64,000 nt of DNA from Blastomussa wellsi (lineage: Eukaryota > Cnidaria > Anthozoa > Scleractinia > Plerogyridae), in NCBI GenBank assembly GCA_947652115.1, contig OX393569.1, positions 12,181,441 to 12,245,440 of the forward strand. Direction: 5' to 3'. The notes beneath the pieces were generated by a model. That model made no database searches and had not been told where the DNA came from. It was given only the letters and a program-made list of their open reading frames with translations. Of the stretch, positions 52,477 to 64,000 are shown piece by piece. Position 1 is the first letter of the stretch, and the number at the start of each line of letters is the position of its first letter. Position numbers and translations under genes: made by a program.

Positions 52477-55240
52477 TGAAAATTTTGTCCAAAAAATGAA
52501 AGAAAAGTTAGAGGAATGGAAAAAAGAGGGAGAGGAGTTTTCAGACGTAAGAGTTGCTTGGGATTGGATCAAATATAATGTGCGCCTTTTTACAATAAAT
52601 TACTCAAAAGAAATAGCTAAGACTAGCTGAAGAAAAAAGCTGCAAAGAAAGTTGCAAATTGCACAAGCACAGTTTGAACAGAACCCCTGTGAGGAGGTCG
52701 AAAAAATTCTTGACGAATGTAAAGTGGACTTGGAAAACTTTTATGAGGAAAAGGCTAATGGACTAATAGTACATGCTAGGGCAAGGTGGCACGAATACAG
52801 CGAAAAGAGTAATAAATATTTTTTGAGTTAAGAAAAGAGAAATTACACCAGAAAACACATAAAAAAGCTCTGCTTAAGTGGCGTCATTACCAAAAACTAT
52901 CAAAAAATATTAGATTCTTCTTCAGAGTATTACAAGAATCCATATAGCAGCAAATTGAGTGTAGGTCAATCTGACTCATTAGACCACTTTCTTGGAAATT
53001 CGAGTATTCCACGTCTATCACAAGAGGAAAGATTAAGTTGTGAGGATCAAATAACCACAGAGGAATGTGCTAAAGCACTTGATACATTCGATATGGGGAA
53101 GACCCCTGGAAATGATGGAATACCTGTTGAATTTTATAAACTTTTTGGATTTTCTGTTGGTGTGCTGATGACTGAAGTTTTTAATCATTCTTTTGAGCAA
53201 GGGCAAATGTCCAATTCCCAAAGACAGGCAATCATCACCTTGATCGATAAAAAAGGAAGAGACAGGATGTTTTTAGAAAATTGGAGACCAATTTCGTTGA
53301 TTAATGTTGGTTCAAAAATTGCAACTAAGGTCATCGCAAATAGAATAAAAACTGTTCTTCCTAGCGTAATTCATTCAAATCAATCCGGTTTTATGAAGGG
53401 TAGGTTTATTGGAGAAACAGCTTGTTCAATCTTTAAAGTTACCAGGTGTTTTACTCTTTATAGACTTTGAAAAAGCCTTTGACTCCATAGAACATGATTT
53501 TCTTTACAAAACATTGGAGCGTTCCTTCATAAGGTGGATTCAAATTTTTTATAATAATCTCTCAAGTTGTGTTCTTAATAATGTTTTTTTTCTCCTCTCC
53601 TTTTCAACTAGAAAGGGGTGTCAGGCAAAGGGACCCTCTTTTGCCATATTTATTTCTAATTGCCATTGAAATTATGGCAATATCTATAAGAACAAATGAA
53701 CATATTGAAGTCAAAAAAATTGGGGAAGATGAAACTAGGACTTTGCTGTTCGCAGACGACATGACAGTGACACCAGCTAATATTTCATCAGTTGAAAAAG
53801 TAATACAAATTCTTAAAGTGTCTATGAAATGAAAACCAAGTTAACCGTATTTGAAAGGCATTTTAAAATGATGAAGAATGGCGTTTTCCTTTCTGCGATA
53901 TCTTCTCTTGTTCCAGAGATATTCAAGTTTTTGTATTATGCAAATTAGATGACTGATGACGTCACAAGGTTGACAGAAAATGGGCTAAAACCACAAAATC
54001 GAGAATATCTTTGTAAGTAATGGAGCAATGCAATTGAAACTTGGCACCTGTGTTGCATCCTAAGAAATACACCAGATGGTGTATATTTTGATGTTGCTAT
54101 GACAACAGTCTAGGTTCCAGTCTCTTTCCTCTTTGAATCAAATATTACCATTAATGACTCAATAAGGAGAAATACCTGGTTTATTTGAAACATAAACAAT
54201 GTCCACAATGCACTAGGTCTCCTTGATAACCTTTAGCAAGTGGATGATGTTTGGTAAAGATCAAATACAGGAATTATCATTCCTGCATAAAAGAGACTGG
54301 TACCAAGACTGTTGCCATAGTGATATACACCATCTGATGTATCTGGTGTATTTCTTCAGATACAACATGGGTGCCATGTTTTGACTGATTTGCCCTATTA
54401 TTTGCAGAGATATTCTCGATTTTGTGTTTTTTAGCCTTTTTCTGTCAACCTTATGACGTCATCAGACATCTAATTTGCATAATACAAAAATTTGAATATC
54501 TCTGGAATGAGAGGAAAGGAAAACACCATTTTCCGTCATTTTGAAATGCCTTTCAAATAAAGTTAACTTGTTTTTCATTTCATAGGCACTTTAATGACTT
54601 TAAAAATGTTCTGGATTAAAAATGAACCTTTCTAAAACTAAGGCTATGTGGATTGGAAAAAACAAAAATTCTTTATTTTTCTTGTGACCAAGAACAAGTA
54701 ATAACACAAAATTTCCAGGATAGACTAAATGAAGTTCAAAAAACAATTAACTTATGGAAACTGAGAGGGCTCTCCCTTTTTGGCAAAGTAACAATCATCA
54801 AATCGTTTCTTATCCCAAAATTATTATATGTTTCTTCAATAATAGAAACCCCTCCCGAAATTATTAAACAGATGGAGAAGATGATCTACAATTTTTTGTG
54901 GAAAGGCCCTGGTAAAGTCACAAGGCTTTCTGTGATAAATACCTTAGAGAACGGTGGACTGAATCTTATAGACCTTGAACTACACATTATGGCATTAAGA
55001 TTGTCGTGGATTCCACGTCTCTTAGATGAGAGGGAAGGGCCTTGGCTATCTTATGTCAAATACAATTTAAAAAAATATGGAGGATGTTTTCCTTTTAGAT
55101 GCAACTATGATGTAAATGATCTTGACTTAAGTCTTAATAATTTTTACTTACAGCTTCTCAGGTGGTGGGCGGATTTTAGACGATCCTTTTCTGATGCGAA
55201 TTACTCTCAAAATGTAATAAGGATATACAAATAAATAATA
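52445..55240 (+). pseudogene. Reverse transcriptase of the second plus-strand LINE
   Basis: Broken frames with [99 protein letters not shown] and LLFADDMTVTP (catalytic, about 53740-53775). The MITE interrupts just after VEKVIQIL; coding resumes at 54591 with NDFKNVSGLKMNLSKTKAMW and continues through KVTIIKSFLIPKLLYVSSII to about 55234. Confidence 0.88.
53817..54590. mobile_element. TTAA-flanked MITE, 774 bp (copy 2)
   Basis: TTAA at 53813-53816 and 54591-54594. The ends AGTGTCTATGAAATGAAAAC and its near-complement, with GAATATCTCTGGAATGAGAG, TTATGCAAATTAGATGACTG and AACTTGGCACC-type internal blocks, match copy 1 at 44330-45114. It sits in the RT gene of the second plus-strand LINE. Non-coding. 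Confidence 0.9.
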
Positions 55241-55382
55241 AATCCGTGTTTTATAAAACATACTTTGACAAGGGCATAACTTATTTGAATGATTTACAAT
55301 TTAATGTTGACAATGTACATTCTTATGATTTCTTTAAATGTAAAGGACTTAACACTAATTTTCTAACCTGGAGAGATAACCT

Positions 55383-56060
55383 TTGAGATATTCTATCATA
55401 AGTATGAAATCAAAAAACGCTGGCTCGCTCCCTACACTTGGTAACCTGGATCCTATGAATTTCGAATATAAGGCTAAATCTTTTAATGCAGATACGGTAA
55501 AGTGTAAACAGTTCTATTCTATGATGATATCAAGTAAGGCGAAAACCCCGAATGCTTTTAAAAGGCTGACAGCTGATTTTGAACTTTTGGATGCGCAGGA
55601 AGTTTTTTTCTATTCCTTATCTCATTGTGAGTATTAAATTTCTTTTTGTTTACGAACGATAAGCTATTCAAAATAGGTTTAACCGAGTCGGACAAGTGTT
55701 CTTTTTGTGGAACCTATACGGAAGATCTGTACCACCTCTTCTTTAACTGCTCCTTTGTGCGAGCATTCTGGAACAGATTTTCAGTCTGGTGGTCTGATCT
55801 TAGTGGTGAATTTTTAAGCTTGTCTTTAAAAGACATTATAATTGGTTTACTTCATAGGAAAGATTTATTAAATTATTTGATAATTTTAGGGAAATTAACT
55901 ATTTGGGATTTGGGAGTGTAGAAAAAATAAGAACTCCCCAATATTTAGGCTGTTCCTGCACAAGGTTGAAGTTAAACAACAAGTTGAGAAAGCAATTGCT
56001 ATAAGAAATAGAAAGCTTCACGATTTTCAAATAAGATGGGAGCTTCTTGGCTAATTTGTT
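55383..56060 (+). pseudogene. C-terminal zinc-knuckle tail of the second plus-strand LINE
   Basis: KCKQFYSMMISSKAKTPNAF, then CSFCGTYTEDLYHLFFNC (C-x2-C-x8-H-x4-C) and FVRAFWNRFSVWWSDL, matching the tails of the other two Tx1/L1-like copies. Interrupted by a frame change near 55637. Confidence 0.82.
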
Positions 56061-56329
56061 AGTGTTTTTCTTTTCAAGGAAAGAAATGGAAGACCTTTGC
56101 ATAATTTTTAGGTCATATATTTTTCTTCATAAGTAGCTATTTAAGTTTTTTTAAGGGAATTAACTGGGCATCGGCATGTCGGTATGTGTCATTGTGTAGT
56201 TTAGTGTTAAAAACGAAAGAGTAATTTTTTGATTGTAAATAGTGTAATTTGTCGTAGTACCGTATTGTTAATAGTGTAATGTAGCTTGTAGTAATGTATA
56301 AGTAGTGTAAGTGGTGTTTGTGAATTGCA

Positions 56330-57450
56330 AACCATTATTTACCACCTGTGCAGAGAAACCCTCATAAAGGGCTCTGACAACGGTAACTATCTTGACAGGC
56401 AACCCTTAGTGGCACAGCAACCTCCACAACACCTCACTGTTGATGCTATTGGAGGCATTCTCAAAATCTATAAAGTTCATGTACAAGGAGGACTGCCATG
56501 CGATTCTCTGTACCACAAGAATCCTCAATGTTGCTATTTGGCCCGTCAAGCTTCGACCAGCTCGGAACACCGCTTGTTCCACTCTCAGTTTTTCGTTCAT
56601 TCCTGTCTTTTTCACTTCTAGATCACTCTGCAGAATGCATGATGCCAAGCCAGTTTTTACAGTGGCTCAGGTTGCCCTTCTTTGGCAGCTTGATCAGCAA
56701 ACCTTTCTTCCACTCTTCTAGTAGCTGCCCCTTACTCCATATCCAGATGTGGAGGTCCAAAAGAACCTCCTCCCACATTTCCCCCCCCCCCAGCCTTAAT
56801 TGCGTCTGGTGGTATATTGTCACATCCTGCTGCCTTCCCATTCTTTAACTTCTTCCAGGCAAGCATTCTTGATCTCAACATGTGCAATGCGACCTGTTGT
56901 GATGTTTAGTTCATCGCTTGGCTCAACCTCTGGTGAATTGGGTGGCTCTGTAACCGTGCATCTTTTCCTCCACTGTCCTAAGCAACATGCCCGCCTCATT
57001 TTTCACTGGCTTGCATGCACCCTATTAAACTCCTGGTAACTTTTACTCGCATCCCTCCTCTGCTTTCTCGTCCTGGCCCTAAGCATATAATTTTTGCCTC
57101 CTTTCATTGCTCAATTATCTCACAGGGCTCCTTACTGATCCCCTCCTTCCTGTTTGCCTTTGCCCGACCTAGCACCTTCTCACAGGTCTCCACGTAGTCT
57201 TCCTGGATCTGCCTCCACTCATCGTCCACTGAGTTATTCATCCTCCATCAACTGCTGCAGGGTCTCAAATCTGTTGTGCAGTGTCAGCTTGAACACGTCC
57301 TCAAACTGACCTCAAAACACACTCTGTCAGTTTCTCCCTTTTTACTTTGGCAATCTTTAGCCAGACTTTTGCCATCAGCAGGTGGTGGTCTGACCCAGCG
57401 TCTGCCCCTGACTCATCCCCAGTCGTCTCCTATGAGAAAAATAGCAAGAC
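56330..57450 (-). mobile_element. RTE-like LINE, RT 5' part
   Basis: Minus strand: a degenerate linker, then SHCKNWLGI (from NWRGI), EQAVFRAGRSLTGQIATLR, SLYMNFIDFENASNSINSEV, WRLLCHYGIPVKIVTVV and AQVVNNGLQFTN. Mutations in F(E)KA(F)DSI and the frame show decay. Same orientation and style as 50505-51290; possibly the other half of one element split by the plus-strand LINE. Confidence 0.75.
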
Positions 57451-58670
57451 GTGATGGATGATGGGAAGGAGGAAAGACGAAAGACGACTGGCAGATCCTG
57501 TTTCCAAGATGGCAAAAGGAGTAATGGCAGCATTGAGATAGGCACTATTGAAATAGAATGCTTTCTGGCGTTTTATGATGCCACAAACTGCACTTTGATA
57601 ATATATCCAACAATCCGGACATTTTATGCATCCGTCCCAATATTATTCGCAAATCACACAACTCCTCTTTGACGACGTGTACACCTTGGCTAGGTCAATA
57701 CAGAGACCTTTTTGTAATGAACTTGAAATAAGCATCTACAGTCATGTGTTGATTAATTCAATGTTTTCGTGTGCAAATTGAACTTACACTGAAAAAGTAA
57801 TGCCTGACGGTTTCCTGTTGGGTCAAGGGGTCAAAACAGTGAAATCTGCTTTCTGCTGTTGCTCTTATTCCCAGTCAAAACTAGAAATTCCTTGCTCAGT
57901 GCATTGAGGAAAATGAATGATAGCTAGTTATCTATCTACAGAACTACAGCAAATTCAAGATGAATATAAGCTCAATGATACCTGAATTCAGTCAACCCAC
58001 AGCCACAAGCGCGGCCGCTAGAGGATTTGAATATTATGACAACACTTTGCCTGATCAAAGATCTACCTTTGACTCTTTTGAATCATATCCCTACAATCGT
58101 GTTTCAAAAAACTCCTAAAGTTGCAAGCTTTGTCGTCCCAATTTATTCTGAAAACAAGCTGCTCAGATTTTTGATGGAATAAATCACAGGAATAAATCCA
58201 AATAAATAATTGTGGCATTCGTGCCGTGATCATGTTGTAATTTCTAAACCCACTTGAGATAGCATATAAACATTGCAATCCTATTATTTAGGGATCCATA
58301 CCTCACAAGAAATAATATGAAGTCATACAAATGATACTCTGATTGAAGATCGCATGTTTCCAGTGCTACTGCTAGTAAACCAATCTGAGCGGTTTAACTT
58401 AGCAAATGTACCACACGTACCAGACATACAAGCCGATACTCAGATATGCAACACAGGGCACGTAATTGCACCTAATACAGTCGCCAATGCGACTAAAATT
58501 ACCGTGCTGGCGACCAAGATTCAAAAATTAGTCGCCAAGTTGGTGACCAGAACTCTCTGGGCTTTGTATATCTTACCTTGATGTATTTTTCAACTAAATA
58601 AGGTAGACGAATCGGTGGGAACGGTGAGGTCTGCTAAGTAAAATCGTCACGAATGCTACGAACCGAACAT
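57451..58670. other. No gene recognised
   Basis: No LINE protein, SPT6 exon or structured repeat seen in these 1.2 kb. Confidence 0.4.
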
Positions 58671-58671
58671 G

Positions 58672-59199
58672 TCAACATCCGCCATCTTGGATTTTCTTAA
58701 GGTTACGTTGTATATTGTGAAATGAAATGTCCTTTTTGCTAACAATGCATATTGCGGGCTCGCAACATTCCATACTCTTCCAACCCTGGCGACATCCTTC
58801 CACGTGAAAAATGGCTCCTAACTTTTTGGTGACCACTTTGAAAAATTTAGAACGCTCAGTTCTAACAACCGGGATAATATAGTTGTGACGCCTCTCACGT
58901 AACGTAACCATAGTTCGCTTCGGTGGCAGAAGGTCATCTAAATTACTGTTTGTTATCTTGTCCCATAACTTCTTATCTTTCAGGGCAATAATATTTTCAA
59001 TGAAAAAACGTTCTTTACAGTAGCCAAGCTTAAAAGCTCTTTTGAACAGCCTGTCAATACGACTTAAGTACTTATGATAATACGCACAGCCCCATACTTC
59101 CACAGCATATGCAAGTTTTGGTAGAATAAGACTAATAAAAAGGATATGAAGATGATCCAATGGCAATCCATAAAATTTACAAACGCGTAAGATGTGCAA
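58672..59199 (-). pseudogene. C-terminal part of the CR1/L2-group LINE
   Basis: 175 codons: MHILRVCKFYGLPLDHLHIL, LPKLAYAVEVWGCAYYHKYL, RIDRLFKRAFKLGY and LLPPKRTMVTLRERRHNYII, the conserved post-RT tail of this lineage. Confidence 0.8.
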
Positions 59200-59228
59200 A
59201 TGACTACTAGCTTTCGATAGGATATTAT

Positions 59229-60275
59229 CTAATTACACGGATCAGACTGAAAGGTTACTCCCAGCAACTTTAGGCTGGATTTCCACGCTATAAGAGCCAG
59301 AGGAGCTGGTAAAGCCTTGGTGGATTTGCCTTTAAGAAGCATTTCCCACGTTTTCTTGAAGTTCAGTTGCATGCGGTTAACAGTCAACCATTCGACGATA
59401 GATTGGACCTCATTAGCTGCTGAGTTACTGTTGGTGACACCCGATTTTACAGGAATACTTAAAGTAAAATCATCAGCAAATTTCACAAGCCAATTCTGAT
59501 TTGGTGCAATGACCTTTATATCATTGACCATGATAGAAAATAATATAGGGCCTAATACAGTCCCCTGGGGGACACCCCTATTAATATTTAAATAGTCGGT
59601 AACAATACCATCAATAACAACTCTTTGTTTTCTGCCTTGTAAAACACTAATAACCCAATTGGTTACATATGGATTAATATCGAGTTACTTCAACTTAGAG
59701 CAAAGAATATCATGAGGTACCGAATCAAAGGCTTTGCTGAAATCAAAAGAAAATATTCTGACAAAGTCAAAACCCGAATCAAGCCATTTCAGCCAAGCAT
59801 ATTGACACTTAATTAAAGCCATAGTCGTATTATGACCTTTACGGTATGCAAACTGGTCAAGATCTATGAAATTATTCACATACTGTGACAGTTCTTGTCT
59901 GTAGATGAGGCGTTTGAAAACCCTCATTATTACATTAGTCAGCGAAATAGGTCGCAACTGTGTGCAATTTTTAAAGTTGGACTCTTTAGGCAAGGGAGTT
60001 CTGTCAGCCAGCTTCCACAGATCAGGCACAGTGTGGTTTTCCAAAGAACAATTAAGAGCATCAGTATTAACAGTACAAAAAAAATTGTTGATCTCATTCG
60101 GAGAAATAATTGAGCTTATTGGCGTGTTGGTAGACTTCCTGCCCGTTAGGGAATTGACTGTTGACCACCAAGACTTTGATCCTGTATTATATTTCTCGAA
60201 ATTCCCTTTAACGGCCTGAGCTTGATTATCTCTGATCAACTGGTTTATTTTTTTCTTGTAGAGTTTGAATTTCAA
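59229..60275 (-). pseudogene. Reverse transcriptase of the CR1/L2-group LINE
   Basis: Frame 60275-59685 gives WWSTVNSLTGRKSTNTPISS, LRPISLTNVIMRVFKRLIY, FAYRKGHNTTMALIKC and FSFDFSKAFDSVPHDIL. After a break, 59685-59535 holds the VPQGTVLGP-type loop, and 59531-59229 has NWLVKFADDFTLSIPV (catalytic FADD), RMQLNFKKTWEML and LKLLGVTFQSDP. Confidence 0.88.
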
Positions 60276-60462
60276 TCAAACCAGAAGTATCCATACTATT
60301 GCGTCGAATCAATTTTCGTCGTTGCTCCAGTAAGTGTTTGACTAAAGGAGAAAAAAAACGGAAGGTCCCTATTAGACACTCGCACTGATATACTTGGAAA
60401 ACACTCATCAAACATGGACGATCGAGTTTTACGTTCACATCTTTGCACTGATAGACGATATC

Positions 60463-61338
60463 CTAGTTGTGACACTTCAACAAATTATCCATTTCCAGTT
60501 TATGATGATCGCGTACATCTCTAAACATTAGAGTTTTCCTTTCAGCCTTAAGTGGAATTCTGGGGTATACCAGGGCCACAGAATGGTCAGATCGAACAAG
60601 TCCTTGGACGACTGATAATTTCCTCCAAAAGTGTGGGACGTTAGTAATAAAAACATCTAAAATTTTGTTCCTTCTTGTTGGTGTATTCACCATCTGCAAT
60701 AGGTTGAGCTGTGTCAGGAAATCCTTATAATCTAACTGATTGAGATCACCACAAATTATATGATTGCTGTTAGGATTATCAGTCAACAATCGATCACAGC
60801 TGTTTGTTAGATGATCCAATAATTCATCAGGACAATATTGCGGTTCTGGAGGATGATAAACAGCGGCAACATAAAAGGTGGAGTTAGGAGTTATAATCTT
60901 GGCCCACAAACACTCAAAGATATTAGAAAAATTGCTATCTAATTTTTCCAGTAACCAGTCGTTCCTGCAGATAATAGCAACGCCACCGCCTGGATGATCA
61001 ATTCTATCCTTTCGCAAAATAGAATAATCCTTTGGACAAATGAGATGAGATGGGATATTCAATTTAAGCCATGTCTCAGAGATAACACAAATATCACAGT
61101 TGTTTGAGTGCAATTCAGTATACAATGCAGAAGCGGCATCAGCTTTAACAATAGATCTTGCATTTATGACCATGCATTTGGGAATTATTCGAGGTAAAGA
61201 AGAAGAATTAGTAGAGATAAAATGCAAATTTGTATCTTTGGAGCAAAGGCGTATACGTCTGGTCGTTGATGAATAACTGCGGTCAGTGACACGAACCAGA
61301 ATCTTGATGATGTTGTTGACGAGATTTAAATCTAACAC
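60463..61338 (-). pseudogene. Endonuclease of the CR1/L2-group LINE
   Basis: 291-codon frame with CMVINARSIVKADAASALYT, ICVISETWLKLNIP, HPGGGVAIICRNDW, FYVAAVYHPPEPQY, IICGDLNQLDYKDF, TRRNKILDVFITNVPHF and GLVRSDHSVALVYPR. All EEP catalytic positions are present. Confidence 0.9.
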
Positions 61339-63520
61339 CAGCTCTACATAGTAATGTCCTGGTCCCTGAGTTAAACATTTCCTTTGTCTTCACTGTGACG
61401 AACAGCTCTCATTCCTCTTGCATCAAATGAGAGGATATTATTTCAGTTACTGTCATCTTGTTACGGTTCCAGTTCACTAAAATGGCTTATGTTCATACAA
61501 ACACTTTTCCTAATACTTAAACTTCTCAAATGGCTAAATCTTGCAAGATAAGTATGTGGTTTTTGACATACATGATCGTAACTGTATGTCACGTTCTGAC
61601 ATAACTCTGAAATTCAAATTGCGCTGGTTTCGAAACGAAGGACGCTGTTGAGCTGAAAAGTTGTACACAGATATAAATTTAGCACCTTTCATGCCTGATG
61701 ACTATAAAAAGTTTGGTGGCTCTTTGGTTTTGGATTTTAGAATTTGATGACGTCACGTGAAAACGTTCTATAGGCTAAATCTGCTTCAAATCTCTCCAAA
61801 ATGCATTTGCAAAAAAAAGACATGCCAGGTTTTTCACTAGCATCATATTTAATGACATTTTAGCTCAGGCATGCACACAAATCAAAATTTCAAGATTTCA
61901 AGACCCACCTCTTTAGGCTTTTCGATTTCTTTCTTGTTTTCTCGCTTTTCCTTTCTCCTTTTCTCATATCTTTTTTATGCTTTTGTTGGCCTTTTACTGG
62001 GTTCAAGAATCGCCAATCAATGAGACAGGAAATACTTAACATGGAGTAGCCAAGGGTAAGTGAGAGAAATTTTCCTCCTATATATATTCCGTTTTGACGG
62101 AAATTTCTAAGCGTTTTTGTGCATATTTCAAGCTCCATTAGTCCAACCAATATCATCTGGGTGTCAGAACTATCAGAACTAGGGTAAATGGGATTCCTAT
62201 TTTGGTCAAAGCTGATGACGTCAGAAGGGGAACAAAGGTCAACGTCTGTCGCAGCCGGTCACGGCTGGTTTAGGAGTCAATGGGTTAAGCCATTTTTTAC
62301 TATCCACGCAGTCATAATTAAATGTTTTTTTCTTAGAATAATTGTAGAGTTTCTGTTTGACTGGCTCTTGATCCTTTCATAGATATCAATTCAGGGAGGT
62401 TTCAGTCTACCTAGTCTATGTCACTTGCTCAATGCAAAGCTTGTTTGGCCAAGTTAAATTTACAAAATGAACAATTCTTAGATTATGTCTACTGAGAGTT
62501 AAATAGAAGTGCAAGAGTTGCTTGAGTGCAGCCAGCATGCCGAGTACACTCAATCGGTAGAAGAATAAATTGCCATGCAGGGCAGTCCAGAGGAGTCCCT
62601 CAAGCCGAAAACAAAAAGAAAATGCGCTGATATTATTACAGTTTTCGAATTCTCAAGAATTCTAAGTTGACACCAGGTAATCAAGCTTATCTTGCTCAAA
62701 TTCAGCATCCATATTTGCCAAATGATGAACTGCATAATCTGGCTGCGTGTTTAGACTTTTAGTAAAGTACTTCATCTTATTTATTTATGGCCTGCCACAC
62801 GACCTTTGCTCAGCTCGGCCGCTTTGCAGCCTAAAAAGCCTGCCTTGTTCACTCAGCTATGCTACTGTGAACAGGCTCAATCTGTGTCTTATATTATGCT
62901 AGCCCAGCAAATAGAGTCTTCCTTTTCTCTCAGCCAGCCAGGAGGGAAGAAGGGCTAGTGTATTCGCAGGCTAACTTGTGGCAAGGCCAGCCGCATGTAA
63001 TTCCCAGGGATGAAATGTTTATAAATATACATTCTTGTTATGTATTTTGTACAATGTTTGCCACACTAATTTCACAGCATTAGAAAAGTCTTTGCATCCA
63101 ACAATACTGTCCGTCTTTTGGGTCACCAAATTAATTCATAAAGATTCAATTCAGATTTTCAGCAAAAACGTGCTGGGTAGAATCAAGCAATATTATACAT
63201 GGGGTGATTGCTCTAGCACTACTGAAATAGGATTAAGGTTCTTGGTGGCATATTTATAAATTGCTGATTGGCTTCAGACAGGTAAATTTGAAATAGCCTT
63301 TTGAGGCCTTTGGCACAAATTCTATAGTTGTTCAACTCACTTTGCCTGTTTGAGTTCCACAAAATCAACCGGGCATTCCCTTGTTAGATACGGCCGTGAA
63401 ACAAAATGGCGGCGTTTTACGTGCTATTTACGAGACTTCTCAGTGGCACAGAAAATCAAGGATTTTTGTTTTTGTGTTGCTGTCACTTGACCCTTACCGT
63501 TTATATCTCCAAAGTTCAGT
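61339..63520. other. No gene recognised
   Basis: Search for upstream SPT6 exons and element proteins gave nothing convincing. A minus-strand reading near 62650-62760 (SLNTQPDYAVHHLANMDAEF) is exon-like in composition but matches no family I know. Confidence 0.35.
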
Positions 63521-63599
63521 TGTTAAATGTGCGAAGGGCTTTTAGGTCTGACCAAAAGGTCTTTAAAAGGCTTGTCCTTCATGTGAGCGACAATTGGAG

Positions 63600-63770
63600 A
63601 ATATATTTGACCGAGTCTGTTATTCTCAATAATTTTGTGATGCAATACCGGTTTCGGAAACTAAAATGGCTTCCTTCGTCAGTTGCTTTTTCACTGTGCT
63701 CAAGTGGCTGTGAGCGGGTTTGCTGCCGAGTTCGCGAACGAGCTGCTTTTATACACTGAGTTAGACTGGT
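63600..63770 (-). mobile_element. Penelope-like promoter/hammerhead-type segment
   Basis: On the minus strand: a TATA-type GTGTATAAAAGC (63745-63756), then about 60 bp on CTGACGAAGGAAGCC (63668-63682), loop ATTTTAG, TTTCC, GAAA, CCGG and TA (63645-63660). This follows the hammerhead order CUGANGA, stem II (GGAA/TTCC), GAAA, tiny palindromic stem III (CCGG), UH. It differs in sequence from tails A-C but shares TATA-then-ribozyme order, as in terminal repeats of Penelope-like elements. Element protein not seen nearby. Confidence 0.55.
63645..63682 (-). ncRNA. Candidate hammerhead ribozyme
   Basis: Core boxes CUGACGA and GAAA are intact and separated by a stem-loop that closes with GGAA/TTCC; UA after CCGG would be the cleavage dinucleotide. 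Stem III is only two base pairs without a loop, so cleavage may need a dimer. Activity is inferred only from the pattern. Confidence 0.5.
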
Positions 63771-64000
63771 TGTGTTGAAACTGACCAATTGGAAGCTAGG
63801 AAATTTGGATCCGTTACGCATGATAAGAGCGTGTTCAACGTATCGTATGCAAATTTGGATCCAAGAAAGAGCTTCGCGTCAGTTTGAACAGGTTTGTTTT
63901 GCAATTGTCAAAGTACTGAAAAATGTTTCAGTAAACTCTGTAACAACAAGATAGTAGCTAGGTCTGAACTTTAAAGGTTCAATAAAGCTTGGGTGGTGGA

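Larger units (their letters stand above)
51300..56320 (+). mobile_element. Plus-strand Tx1/L1-like LINE (second), with a MITE inside
   Basis: Endonuclease (51706-52476), RT in broken frames (52445-55240) and zinc-knuckle tail (55383-56060) in order, interrupted by a TTAA MITE at 53817-54590. No ORF1 found in 51300-51700; the 5' end is therefore approximate. The 3' end is a TAGTGTAAT-rich stretch without poly(A), also approximate. Confidence 0.82.
58672..61338 (-). mobile_element. CR1/L2-group LINE, nearly full ORF2 with breaks
   Basis: Endonuclease, RT and C-terminal tail in order on the minus strand; three breaks. It is not bounded by a recognisable tail or target duplication. The RT style (RPISLTNVIMRVFKRLIYRQ, DQFAYRKGHNTTMALIKC) resembles a jockey/CR1-superfamily lineage common in cnidarian genomes; the exact clade is unresolved. 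Confidence 0.85.

Noticed and set aside
62640..62760. Possible upstream SPT6 exon on the minus strand
   Set aside because: Reading is exon-like in composition but does not match any SPT6 segment and lacks a clear acceptor/donor pair.
1..64000. CRISPR array, rRNA operon, operon structure
   Set aside because: No regularly spaced repeats, no rRNA-like stretches, and gene structure is eukaryotic.

Overview
This is eukaryotic, intron-rich, transposon-laden DNA. The host coding signal, the tRNA-derived SINEs and the mix of Penelope-like, CR1/L2-like, RTE-like and Tx1/L1-like retroelements fit an anthozoan cnidarian, probably a stony coral. That taxonomic call is inferred from protein and repeat style; no database search was run.

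Host gene. One host gene runs through the window on the minus strand: SPT6 (SUPT6H), the histone chaperone and RNA polymerase II elongation factor. Eleven consecutive exons are resolved to the base, in transcript order: 41727-41584, 41441-41187, 38761-38549, 22429-22292, 21002-20835, 17955-17728, 17614-17210, 16807-16667, 4211-4105, 2589-2501 and 1936-1821. All junctions are GT/AG, and the phases join into one open frame of 668 codons. They cover the end of the core before YqgF, then YqgF, HhH, the death-like domain, S1 and the start of the tandem SH2. The N-terminal exons should lie beyond 64 kb and the rest of SH2 beyond base 1, so most of the window appears to be intron.

Intron contents. 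The 12.5-kb intron (4212-16666) holds an RTE-like LINE, a LINE 3' end, Penelope-like tails and MITEs. The 16.1-kb intron (22430-38548) holds two LINE fragments, a Penelope-like tail, a 54-bp duplicate of SPT6 exon sequence, and a complete-ended 7.9-kb Polinton/Maverick-like element (27658-35578). That element has about 0.67-kb TIRs and a matching 7-bp target duplication. It carries an integrase, a broken protein-primed DNA polymerase B with a small internal inversion, a small Cys-rich protein, a membrane protein and a possible structural-protein fragment.

Upstream of 41.7 kb lies a retrotransposon pile-up. A minus-strand Tx1/L1-like LINE (43375-50406) has a 14-bp target duplication. It is split by a plus-strand LINE lacking its RT (47199-49943) and by a TTAA-flanked MITE (44330-45114). 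A second plus-strand LINE (about 51.3-56.3 kb) carries a second TTAA MITE (53817-54590) and sits between RTE-like fragments. A CR1/L2-like LINE (58.7-61.3 kb) follows. At 63.6 kb there is a Penelope-like promoter/ribozyme segment whose sequence matches the hammerhead core layout.

Best leads: the PolB inversion, the hammerhead-like motifs downstream of TATA boxes, the paired TTAA insertions into LINE coding sequence, and the partial exon duplication.
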